64,000 nt of DNA, taken from JAEUJZ01 sp964460115 (GTDB lineage Bacteria > Myxococcota_A > Polyangia > Palsa-1104 > JAEUJZ01). Positions 40,421 to 48,074 of this stretch are shown one piece after another. The notes beneath the pieces are model-generated. The model was not told the origin of the DNA and made no database searches. It saw nothing but the letters and a program-made list of their open reading frames with translations. Both the position numbers and the translations under genes were made by a program. The stretch covers positions 1 to 64,000 of the forward strand of contig CAYWPR010000020.1 in NCBI GenBank assembly GCA_964460115.1, written 5' to 3'. Position 1 is the stretch's first letter. Each line of letters starts with the position of its first letter.

Positions 40421-41955
40421 GCTTCGCCAAAACCGCCGCCAAACAAGTCCACATCGTGGGCGCCGGAGTGGGCGGACTGGCCGCGGCGATCAGGCTACTT
40501 TCGGCAGGCTATCGCGTTCGAGTTTTTGAACGAGCGTCTCGGCCGGGCGGCAAAATGCGGCAAATTTCCTTGGCCGGAAAGCTTTTTGATGCCGGCCCAA
40601 GCGTTCTGACCATGCCCTGGGTTCTGGACGAACTTTGCGCCGCGGCCGGGGTAAAGCGTGCCGACCTATTGCGCCTGATTCCGCTGTCCCCCATTTGCCG
40701 ACACTTTTTTGCCGATGGCACCAAACTTGATACCTATGCCGATGAGCCAGTTCCGTCCGGAGCCTCTCTTGATGCCGCTTGGGAACGTTCCGCCGCAGAA
40801 ATTGCGCGCGTGATTTCGCCGCGCGCGGCCGAGGAGTATCGGCGCTTTCGCCGTCACGCAGCGGCGATCTACCGCGCGGTCGAAGAGCCGTTTTTGCGTC
40901 GCCCGATTCCCTCTCATCCCATCGCCTATCTGTGGACCCATAGGCCACGCGATGTATGGGGGCTCTTCAGCCTGGATGCGCGGCGCAGTCTTTGGCAAGC
41001 TCTGTGCGCACAATTTGACGATGAGCGGCTGCGAATGCTCTTTGCGCGCTATGCAACCTACAGCGGCGCCAATCCCTTCGCGGCGCCAGCGACTCTTGCC
41101 GTCATTGCTCATGTGGAATCGGCTTTCGGAGTCTATGCCGTCGCCGGAGGAATGTATCATTTGGCGCAGGCACTCAGCGAGCTAGTCTCACGGCTTGGCG
41201 GGGAAATTCACACCGATGCGGACGTCGAACGCATCGAGCTAGATGCAGGCCAAAAACGAGCGATAGCCATTCACGTCGGCGGCGAGCGCCTAGCCGGCGA
41301 TTTTTTCATCATGAATGGCGATGCGGCGCAGCTATACACGCGACTTTTGGCTCATACAAAAGCGGGTCAGCGACTGGCGGCGCGCTATGGCGCCCTGCCC
41401 GCCTCGTTGTCAGCATACTTGCAGCTTTATGTCATTGAATGTGCCCAAACGCTGCCTTTACAGCATCACAATGTCTTTTTTTCTGCCGATTACTGCCGCG
41501 AATTTCAAGATCTGGACAAAAGTGTGCCATTCGATCCGACAATCTACATATGCAGTCCGGACTATGCACAAAGGATGCAGCGCTGGTTCTGTCTGCTGAA
41601 TGCACCGGCGCTTCCTAATTTCGAAGCGACCGATTCCGTTAGTACAGACACGTCGTTTCTAAATTCGCAAATTGGCGCCAAGTTGGCGCGCCATGGCATT
41701 TCCTTGGAAGCCATGGTTCGCGCCGAAAAAGTAGTCACGCCGCAAGATTTTGCCGCCTTGTTTCCATACAGCCGCGGCGCACTCTACGGAGTCGCGCCCA
41801 ATTCGCGACTTGGCGCATTTGCTCGCCCGCCCAACCGGACACCGGGTGTGTGCAATTTATACTGCGTTGGAGGTAGCACCCATCCCGGGGCCGGTGTGCC
41901 AATGGCCATGCTTTCGGCGGCCATTGTTAGCGAGCTGATTTGCGCTACTTGTTAA
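40417..41955 (+). CDS. Phytoene desaturase family FAD enzyme (CrtI/CrtD-like)
   Basis: 512 residues. The N-terminal dinucleotide fold VHIVGAGVGGLAAAIRLLSA and the FAD motif RASRPGGKMRQISLAGKLFD are present, followed by DAGPSVLTMPWVLDEL. The C-terminal signature PGVCNLYCVGGSTHPGAGVP is the carotenoid-desaturase family end. CrtI-type enzymes desaturate or isomerise carotenes; the closely related CrtD, CrtO-like and saturase enzymes share these motifs, so the exact reaction is open. It is translated together with the P450. No phytoene synthase is visible in the window. The 3' end overlaps the convergent hsp20 gene by 11 bp. Confidence 0.85.
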   Translation: MSFAKTAAKQVHIVGAGVGGLAAAIRLLSAGYRVRVFERASRPGGKMRQISLAGKLFDAGPSVLTMPWVLDELCAAAGVKRADLLRLIPLSPICRHFFADGTKLDTYADEPVPSGASLDAAWERSAAEIARVISPRAAEEYRRFRRHAAAIYRAVEEPFLRRPIPSHPIAYLWTHRPRDVWGLFSLDARRSLWQALCAQFDDERLRMLFARYATYSGANPFAAPATLAVIAHVESAFGVYAVAGGMYHLAQALSELVSRLGGEIHTDADVERIELDAGQKRAIAIHVGGERLAGDFFIMNGDAAQLYTRLLAHTKAGQRLAARYGALPASLSAYLQLYVIECAQTLPLQHHNVFFSADYCREFQDLDKSVPFDPTIYICSPDYAQRMQRWFCLLNAPALPNFEATDSVSTDTSFLNSQIGAKLARHGISLEAMVRAEKVVTPQDFAALFPYSRGALYGVAPNSRLGAFARPPNRTPGVCNLYCVGGSTHPGAGVPMAMLSAAIVSELICATC

Positions 41956-42421
41956 TGGAGACACGGCGCGGCTGCGCTTCAGTACGCTTGGGCAGATTTA
42001 GGGTCAGCACGCCGTCTTTCATGGAAGCCGTCACTTTCTCGGTATCCGCGCTTTCCGGCAGTGTAAAAGTCCGCTTGAATTCGCCGTACTGACGCTCACC
42101 CAAGAAATAGTTATCGCCTTCCTTTGTCTCCTCAGCTTCGCGCTTTCCGGAGATGCTCAAGCGATTTCCGATCAGCGAGATTTCTACATTCTCTTCTTTC
42201 AAGCCCGGCAGATCCGCGCTGAACGCGTATCCATCTTTGGTTTCCTTCACGTCAAATCGCGGGACAAAGCTCGATTCGACGCTTGCTCGACGCGGCTGAA
42301 ACTCCGTATAGGGTTCATCGCGCAGTAGACTTTCCACGACGCGAAAAGGAGCCCACCCGCCAAACAATGCAGGATTTACGGAATGGTTACGGACTGCTGG
42401 CTTGCAAACGATGCTAAACAT
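41945..42421 (-). CDS. Hsp20 / alpha-crystallin family small heat shock protein
   Basis: 158 residues. The alpha-crystallin domain covers about 52-145: FVPRFDVKETKDGYAFSADL, PGLKEENVEISLIGNRLSIS, GKREAEETKEGDNYFLGERQ, FKRTFTLPESADTEKVTASM, and KDGVLTLNLPKR, which holds the family's A-x-x-x-n-G-v-L motif. A ~50-residue N-terminal arm and a short C-terminal extension flank it. It is an ATP-independent holdase. AGGAG lies 9 bases before the ATG. No heat-shock promoter could be confidently placed upstream. Confidence 0.93.
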   Translation of the reverse strand: MFSIVCKPAVRNHSVNPALFGGWAPFRVVESLLRDEPYTEFQPRRASVESSFVPRFDVKETKDGYAFSADLPGLKEENVEISLIGNRLSISGKREAEETKEGDNYFLGERQYGEFKRTFTLPESADTEKVTASMKDGVLTLNLPKRTEAQPRRVSINK

Positions 42422-42581
42422 GATGCGTTTCTCCTACGAGTTTTTGCTGTCTGGTTCTTGGTTTTGCTTCTGTTGAGAAGCGCGTCAGGCCTGCGCGTTG
42501 TTCTTCTATCGGACAGATTTGTAATTAATCACGACATATGAACCCGGCAAGAGGGATCGGAGCATGTTATAGACAAACCGC

Positions 42582-43745
42582 ATGGACTCCCTTTCGCCAT
42601 CTTCGATCGCTGCGCTTTCGCAAAAGATCGCCGATCCCGCTGAGCGCCTGTCCGCGTGTGCAAACAAAAAGGAATCAGCGCCTAGCGCGCGGGCCCACAT
42701 GTTTCGCAACCGCCTGCGCAAAAACCTGCGCCGGCTTATGCCGTGGGTGAACCGATGTGGTCTGCAAGCCTACCGCTTGTACGATAGCGATATTCCTGAG
42801 GTACGCTTGATCGTGGAGCGCTATGGCGACAACTTGGTTCTTTCCGAGTATTCGCGCCGCGCCGACAAGCAAGACGTTGACGAAAACAACGCCAAGACCG
42901 CGCCCGACCAAAATTCATTTCTCAGCGAGGTGCTGGACGCCCTCGTCGAGGAATGCGGCATCGACAAAGCGCACATCTTCATCAAGCACCGCTTTCGCCA
43001 GCGCAGCCAGGACACCGGCCAGTATGAGCGGCTTGGCTCATCCGCACCGGCGTCGGCAAAATCGCTCAAACGGGCTTCCGAAATTTTGATAAACGAAGGC
43101 GGTCATCGCTTTTGGGTCAACCTTGGCGACTACGTAGACACGGGCCTGTTTTTGGATCATCGCGAAACGCGAGCGCTGGTCGCAAAGCATGCGGCGGGAA
43201 AGCGGGTGCTCAATTTATTTGGCTACACCGGCAGTTTCACGGTGTACGCAGCCGGCGGCGGCGCAGAAAGCAGCGTGACCGTGGATTTGTCCAGTACGTA
43301 TTTGAACTGGGCCGAACGCAACTTCGCAGAAAATCGCCTGGATCAGCGCCGCCATCGGCTGCTGCGTGCCGACGTGTTAGAACTATTGCGCTCGCCGCGC
43401 GCCATGCAAGCGGCGCTGGCGCCGAATCGGCCGATTTTTGATCTCATCGTTTTGGATCCGCCGACATTTTCCAACAGCAAGCGCATGCAGGGAACGCTAG
43501 ATGTGACCCGCGATCATCCGCGGCTAATTTCCCAAGCCTTGGGTTTTCTATCGAATACACCCCAAAGCATGCTGCTGTTTAGCTGCAACCAACGAAACTT
43601 CCGCTTGCGCCAAGAAGAGCTGTGCGCAGACCCTAGCGCCCTGTCCATTGCCGACATCACCGCCGAGACCCTGCCTCGTGATTTTCACGATCCGCGCACT
43701 CGCTGTTGCTATCTAATCACCCGCCGAGCTCCTTCCTATTTATGA
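42582..43745 (+). CDS. RlmK-like (RlmL C-terminal type) rRNA methyltransferase
   Basis: 387 residues. From residue 40 it follows the C-terminal half of RlmKL, the 23S rRNA m7G2069 methyltransferase: MFRNRLRKNLRRLMPWVNRC, GLQAYRLYDSDIPEVRLIVE. The SAM-binding part is VLNLFGYTGSFTVYAAGGGA with VDLSSTYLNWAERNFAENRL, and the catalytic-site region is FDLIVLDPPTFSNSKRMQG. The RlmL N-terminal THUMP domain is absent, so it acts as a stand-alone RlmK. The first 39 residues are unlike the family; an ATG at 42699 would remove them and may be the true start. Confidence 0.83.
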   Translation: MDSLSPSSIAALSQKIADPAERLSACANKKESAPSARAHMFRNRLRKNLRRLMPWVNRCGLQAYRLYDSDIPEVRLIVERYGDNLVLSEYSRRADKQDVDENNAKTAPDQNSFLSEVLDALVEECGIDKAHIFIKHRFRQRSQDTGQYERLGSSAPASAKSLKRASEILINEGGHRFWVNLGDYVDTGLFLDHRETRALVAKHAAGKRVLNLFGYTGSFTVYAAGGGAESSVTVDLSSTYLNWAERNFAENRLDQRRHRLLRADVLELLRSPRAMQAALAPNRPIFDLIVLDPPTFSNSKRMQGTLDVTRDHPRLISQALGFLSNTPQSMLLFSCNQRNFRLRQEELCADPSALSIADITAETLPRDFHDPRTRCCYLITRRAPSYL

Positions 43746-43771
43746 ATTAGGCCATGTCTCGAAAACACCTG

Positions 43772-44776
43772 CTATGCAGTTGGCGCCATGCCGCGAATGA
43801 ACATTTCTACCATCTCCCAGGGCATGTCATTGGGAAGATGCAGGATGGGCAAATCCATTCCGAAGTCGCGGCGCCGACGCAGCTCGGCAATACAGCGCTG
43901 CGGTTCGCCCGAGATGGTCAAAGCTTCCACCATCGGCGCCGTCACCGCATCCGCGGCCTGAGAACGCGTCGCTTTGTCCTTGTACAGATCGGCAATGCGC
44001 TTGCATTCATCGGCAAAACCGAAGCGTTGTAACAGCTCGATATAGTACTCGCCCATGCCGCCGATATAAAACGCGATGATCTTGCGAGCCATGTACTCGC
44101 CAGATTCCAGTCCCAAAGGCAGTACGGAAGCAAACGGAGCCGTCACAATTTGCTGCGGATCCCGTCCAGCACGCGCCGCGCCGGCGGCAATCCATTCCCG
44201 TCCTTGCGAAAGTTTGTCATAGGGCCAAAAAGTCGGAATCCAGCCATCGGCCAGCTCGCCGATGGATTCAATAGACTTCTGCTTTAAGGCCGCGACATAA
44301 ATCGGAATCGTCGGACGGGCCGGCTGCATCGCCAAGCGAAATGGTCGATACGCCGCTTTGTCAGAAACCGCATCGCTGAGCTTGCCGCCAGAAAGCAGCG
44401 TCCGCACGACTTGAATGACTTCGCGCACCTGGCTCAGCGGTTTCTCATAGGAACGACCATGAAAGCCTTCAATCACATCCTTGCCGCTGGTTCCGATGCC
44501 CAAAATCAGCCGGCCTTCGCTAATCGCATCCACCGTGGCGGCCGACATGGCCAAAAGCGCCGGCGATCGACTGTAGACATTGACGATTCCCGTTCCGAGC
44601 TTGATGCGCTTTGTGGCCAGCGCCATTTCGGTCAGCAGCGTGAAAATTTCGTATCCCCACGCCTCCGGAAGCCAAAAGGAATGGTACCCAAGTTCATCCG
44701 CAAGCTTGACGGCGCGCAGATAAAGCTGCCTGTCATAGTTCTTCCAGAACGCCAGCAGGCCGGTTGGATTGTTCAT
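43772..44776 (-). CDS. Luciferase-like (LLM) F420-dependent oxidoreductase
   Basis: 334 residues from the ATG at 44776 (MNNPTGLLAFWKNYDRQLYL); a GTG at 44785 would add three residues. The TIM-barrel LLM family is seen in ELGYHSFWLPEAWGYEIFTL, IKLGTGIVNVYSRSPALLAM, RLILGIGTSGKDVIEGFHGR and PTIPIYVAALKQKSIESIGE followed by ADGWIPTFW. Members use F420 or FMN. The F420 assignment rests on the neighbour 15 bp upstream in the same operon, an F420:NADPH oxidoreductase, and on the biosynthetic genes beyond. The substrate is unknown. Confidence 0.83.
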   Translation of the reverse strand: MNNPTGLLAFWKNYDRQLYLRAVKLADELGYHSFWLPEAWGYEIFTLLTEMALATKRIKLGTGIVNVYSRSPALLAMSAATVDAISEGRLILGIGTSGKDVIEGFHGRSYEKPLSQVREVIQVVRTLLSGGKLSDAVSDKAAYRPFRLAMQPARPTIPIYVAALKQKSIESIGELADGWIPTFWPYDKLSQGREWIAAGAARAGRDPQQIVTAPFASVLPLGLESGEYMARKIIAFYIGGMGEYYIELLQRFGFADECKRIADLYKDKATRSQAADAVTAPMVEALTISGEPQRCIAELRRRRDFGMDLPILHLPNDMPWEMVEMFIRGMAPTA

Positions 44777-44791
44777 GAAAACCACCTTCCT

Positions 44792-45460
44792 TTACACGGA
44801 TTCTTTGGATGCGACCGGAATGTTGGTAAAGCGAATGCCCGCGCCAACGCTTTGATACTTCTTGTTCAAAGCCAAAAGCACGGGGGTCAGCGATTCCAGC
44901 GCGATGGAATTGCGCAGCGGTCCGGCGTCCAGCCCGCGCAGTCCCAGATCGGAAATCAATGCCAGAACCGTATCCTTGGCTGCTGCATCGTCTGCGCAAA
45001 CCAGAACATCGCAATCGATGGGCTTGCCGGGCTGCAGAAGCTGCGTCGAGCTAACATGATGCAAAGCCGCCACCACGCGAGCGGTTTCGCCCAAAATCGC
45101 CTGCGCTTCCAAGGCTGCCGACTGCCCGGGCGGCAAGTGAACCTGAGCCACCGTCGGCGGTCGCAGCGGCACGGTAATGTCGATGACAATGCGCCCGTTC
45201 AGATGGTCTTTGAGGCTGCGCAGCGTATCGCCATGCGCGGCGTAGGGCACGCTCAGCAGCACCACGTCGGCTTGCGAAAGCGCCGCCAAGTTGTCGCTGC
45301 CAACGATGGTTTTGCCGCTTGTTTGTGCCAGCTCGCCCGCGACTTTTTGGGCTCGCTCGGCATCGCGCGAGCCGATGGTCACGGTATGACCGGCAATGGC
45401 CCAGCGCAACGCCAGCCCGCGACCTTCTTTACCTGTGCCTCCGATAAGTGCAATGTGCAT
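44792..45460 (-). CDS. npdG: F420:NADPH oxidoreductase
   Basis: 222 residues from the ATG at 45460 (MHIALIGGTGKEGRGLALRW). The N-terminal NADP fold GGTGKEGRGLALRWAIAGHT with TIGSRDAERAQ is diagnostic for NPDG/Fno. Other family segments are VVLLSVPYAAHGDTLRSLKD, IVIDITVPLRPPTVAQVHLP and GLDAGPLRNSIALESLTPVL. It exchanges hydride between NADPH and F420. It starts the leftward pair with the LLM oxidoreductase and is divergent from cofE, with 93 bp between the two start codons that should carry both promoters. Confidence 0.92.
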   Translation of the reverse strand: MHIALIGGTGKEGRGLALRWAIAGHTVTIGSRDAERAQKVAGELAQTSGKTIVGSDNLAALSQADVVLLSVPYAAHGDTLRSLKDHLNGRIVIDITVPLRPPTVAQVHLPPGQSAALEAQAILGETARVVAALHHVSSTQLLQPGKPIDCDVLVCADDAAAKDTVLALISDLGLRGLDAGPLRNSIALESLTPVLLALNKKYQSVGAGIRFTNIPVASKESV

Positions 45461-45553
45461 GATGTTCCTATTGCGCCGTCTTGAGTTGGACTTTGCCAAA
45501 AAGAGCCCATAGAGTCGCTGACTCAGAACCATTGTTCAAGGGCCAACATTTTT

Positions 45554-46405
45554 ATGCCGGATAAACCGACGATGCCCATGCCAATTTCAGCGCCGGCGGC
45601 CGAGCCGCAGTCAAGGCGCATTGCCTGCGATTCTCGGCTAGAGCTGCGGGCCCTGCCCGGGTTGCCTCTCGTCGCGGCGGGGGACGACTTGGCCGCGCTT
45701 ATCGTCGCGGGTCTCGCGCAGGCCGAGATCGAGCTACGCGACGGCGACATCTTGGCCGTGACTTCGAAGATACTGTCGCGGGCCGAGGGCCGCTTTGTGG
45801 ATCTGCGCACAGTGCAAGTTTCCGCCGAAGCGCAGCGCATGGCGACGGATCTTGGCAAGGATGCGCGGCTTGTCGAGCTGATTTTGCGCGAATCGCAGCA
45901 GATTTCGCGCCAGGCCCCGGGGACGCTTATCGTACGCCACAGGCTGGGCTTTATCTCGGCCAACGCCAGCATCGATTGCAGCAACGCCGTGCCGGTGGGG
46001 GCGCAGCCAGAAAGCGGCCCCTGGGCCCTGCTTTTGCCCAGCGACCCCGACGGCGATGCCGAGCGCCTGCGCCAGTCTTTGCAAGGCCGTTTGGGCGCGC
46101 GCCTGGGCATTGTCATTACCGATTCTTTGGGGCGGCCATTTCGTCATGGGACCGTCGGCGCGGCCATTGGCGTTGCCGGACTGCCGGCGCTGTGGGATCG
46201 CCGCGGCGAAAAAGACATTTACGGCCGCATTCTGGAACAAACCATTACGGCGCTTGCCGACCAAGTAGCGGCCGCCGCCGATCTGGTCGCGGGTCAAGCC
46301 GCCGAGGGACGCGCCGTCGTGCACATTCGCGGCTTGCATTTTCCCGAGATCACGCAGCGCGCCGAACTGCTTTATCGGCGCAAAGAAGAGGACCTGTACG
46401 CCTAA
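45554..46405 (+). CDS. cofE: Coenzyme F420-0:L-glutamate ligase
   Basis: 283 residues. CofE adds glutamates to F420-0 with GTP. Family segments are LRDGDILAVTSKILSRAEGR, VDLRTVQVSAEAQRMATDLG, VRHRLGFISANASIDCSNAV, VITDSLGRPFRHGTVGAAIG, VAGLPALWDRRGEKDIYGR and TALADQVAAAADLVAGQA. A ~20-residue Pro/Ala-rich N-terminal extension precedes the domain. It lacks the C-terminal FMN-binding nitroreductase domain of actinobacterial FbiB, so maturation of a dehydro-F420 intermediate would need another enzyme. The stop overlaps the cofD start (TAATG). Confidence 0.92.
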   Translation: MPDKPTMPMPISAPAAEPQSRRIACDSRLELRALPGLPLVAAGDDLAALIVAGLAQAEIELRDGDILAVTSKILSRAEGRFVDLRTVQVSAEAQRMATDLGKDARLVELILRESQQISRQAPGTLIVRHRLGFISANASIDCSNAVPVGAQPESGPWALLLPSDPDGDAERLRQSLQGRLGARLGIVITDSLGRPFRHGTVGAAIGVAGLPALWDRRGEKDIYGRILEQTITALADQVAAAADLVAGQAAEGRAVVHIRGLHFPEITQRAELLYRRKEEDLYA

Positions 46406-47364
46406 TGCAAAAGCGAATCGTTGCATTGTCCGGCGGGGTGGGTGGCGCCCGCTTGCTTGACGGGCTGCAGCAAGCCCTTTTGGCCCAAAACAGCGGCGCC
46501 GAACTGACCGCCATCGTCAACACCGGGGACGATTTTAGCCACTTTGGACTGCATATCGCGCCGGATCTCGACACCGTGATGTATACGCTGGCCGGACTGG
46601 CCCACGAAGAGCGCGGCTGGGGGCTTTTCGAAGAAAGCTTTGCGATGCTGGACATGGTCCGGCGCTATGGCGGAGAGTCCTGGTTCGCGCTTGGCGATCG
46701 CGACTTGGCAACGCACCTTTTGCGCACGCAGGCGCTTGCGCAAGGCCAAACGCTATCGGCGATTACCGCGCAATTGTGCAAAGCGCTGGCGGTGCCCACC
46801 CGCGTGCTGCCCATGGCCGACGCGGCCTGTCGCACCATGATTGATCTAGTTCCCGGGGCCGCCCCTGGAGAACAAACGCGCAGTTTTCAAGACTGGTTTG
46901 TGCGCCTGCGAGCCCAGCCGGCGGTGCAGCGCGTCTTTTTTTCCGGAACCCGCGAGCCAGCGCCGGAGGTTTTGCCAGCGATTGAGCAGTCTGACCTGGT
47001 GATCATCGGCCCCTCCAATCCCTACGTGTCCATCGATCCGATTTTAGCGCTGCGCGGAATTTTGCCCGCGCTTTTGGCGCGTCCGGTCGTGGCGCTAAGC
47101 CCGATTGTCGGCGGCCAAGCCATTAAGGGGCCGCTTGCGTCGATGATTCCGCAGCTTTCCGGACTTTCAGCATCCGCTGCGGCGATTGCGGCGCACTACC
47201 AAGCGTACGGGCTGCGCCCAGCCATGGTCGTCGAACGCGGAGACGAAAGCGAACTATTACAGCGCGGCGTGCCGGTGTACGCCACCGCGACGGTGATGCG
47301 CAGCCGCCAAGACCGTCTGCGGCTGGCGCAAGAGATTCTTCAATTTGCGGAATCATTGTCGTGA
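46405..47364 (+). CDS. cofD: 2-phospho-L-lactate transferase (F420 biosynthesis)
   Basis: 319 residues from the ATG at 46405 directly at the cofE stop. CofD transfers the phospholactyl-type group from the guanosine diphosphate carrier to Fo. Motifs are IVALSGGVGGARLLDGLQQA, IVNTGDDFSHFGLHIAPDLD, TVMYTLAGLAHEERGWGLFE, WFALGDRDLATHLLRTQALA, VIIGPSNPYVSIDPILALRG and VVALSPIVGGQAIKGPLASM, covering the whole family. The stop overlaps the cofC start (GTGA), so all three cof genes are translationally coupled. Confidence 0.94.
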   Translation: MQKRIVALSGGVGGARLLDGLQQALLAQNSGAELTAIVNTGDDFSHFGLHIAPDLDTVMYTLAGLAHEERGWGLFEESFAMLDMVRRYGGESWFALGDRDLATHLLRTQALAQGQTLSAITAQLCKALAVPTRVLPMADAACRTMIDLVPGAAPGEQTRSFQDWFVRLRAQPAVQRVFFSGTREPAPEVLPAIEQSDLVIIGPSNPYVSIDPILALRGILPALLARPVVALSPIVGGQAIKGPLASMIPQLSGLSASAAAIAAHYQAYGLRPAMVVERGDESELLQRGVPVYATATVMRSRQDRLRLAQEILQFAESLS

Positions 47365-48038
47365 TCGATGTGAAAAAAGGCGCGTCTCCGCCGGCGCCGC
47401 TTTGGGGCCTTTTGCCCGTCAAAGACTTCGGACGGGCAAAATCGCGGCTGGCGCCAGCTCTAAGCAATGCTGCGCGCGCGCAATTGGCCCGTCGTATGTG
47501 TCGGCATGTGTTGCAAACGCTCAAAGGCTGTTCGGCCCTCGCAGGAATTCTGGTCCTTAGCGATTCCGAACAAGTTCTGCAATGGGCGAAGAAGTACGAT
47601 GTCTGCGCAGAGCCTGAGCCGGCACTTCTTCACGCCGCCTGGCCGCTTGGCGCAATCATTGATGATGGTCTTTTGCGTCTGCAACAAAAAGGGGCCCAGG
47701 CGGCCTTGGTGCTGATGTCCGATTTGCCGCTTTTGGACACGGCTGAGGTCACGCAACTTTTGTCGCTGCTTGGCGGCTGCGACATGGTCATCGCCCCCGA
47801 TTTGCGCGAGCAGAATACCAACGCCTTGGCCTTGCGCCTGGGCGGGCATATGCCCACGGCCTTTGGTTCCGGCGACAGCTTTATTCGCCATCTGCAAAAA
47901 GCGGCGCAAAGCGAAATGCGCGTGGCGGTCCATCGCGCAAGCGGGCTCGGCTTCGATGTAGACCTGCCGCAGGACTACATCGAGCTTGTTTCCCATGCGC
48001 AGTGGTCCAAGCTTCCTATCGATGAAGAGGCAGATTAG
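47361..48038 (+). CDS. cofC: Phospholactate-type guanylyltransferase (F420 biosynthesis)
   Basis: 225 residues from a GTG at 47361 overlapping the cofD stop. CofC/FbiD activates 2-phospholactate, phosphoenolpyruvate or 3-phosphoglycerate with GTP. Signatures are WGLLPVKDFGRAKSRLAPAL, AIIDDGLLRLQQKGAQAALV, LMSDLPLLDTAEVTQLLSLL, MVIAPDLREQNTNALALRLG, and GSGDSFIRHLQKAAQ. Which three-carbon substrate is used cannot be read from the sequence with confidence. It ends the rightward cofEDC operon and faces fbiC, with 36 bp between the stops. Confidence 0.9.
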   Translation: MIDVKKGASPPAPLWGLLPVKDFGRAKSRLAPALSNAARAQLARRMCRHVLQTLKGCSALAGILVLSDSEQVLQWAKKYDVCAEPEPALLHAAWPLGAIIDDGLLRLQQKGAQAALVLMSDLPLLDTAEVTQLLSLLGGCDMVIAPDLREQNTNALALRLGGHMPTAFGSGDSFIRHLQKAAQSEMRVAVHRASGLGFDVDLPQDYIELVSHAQWSKLPIDEEAD

Positions 48039-48074
48039 TCCGATCCTTTATCTGTCCTATTCATCTGCATCACT

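Noticed and set aside
40417..41955. A full carotenoid biosynthesis cluster
   Set aside because: Only the desaturase-like gene and the P450 are present; no phytoene synthase, cyclase or prenyl synthase is seen.
44411..45484. A 357-codon open frame on the plus strand
   Set aside because: It is antisense to the LLM oxidoreductase and npdG, both of which have clear signatures.
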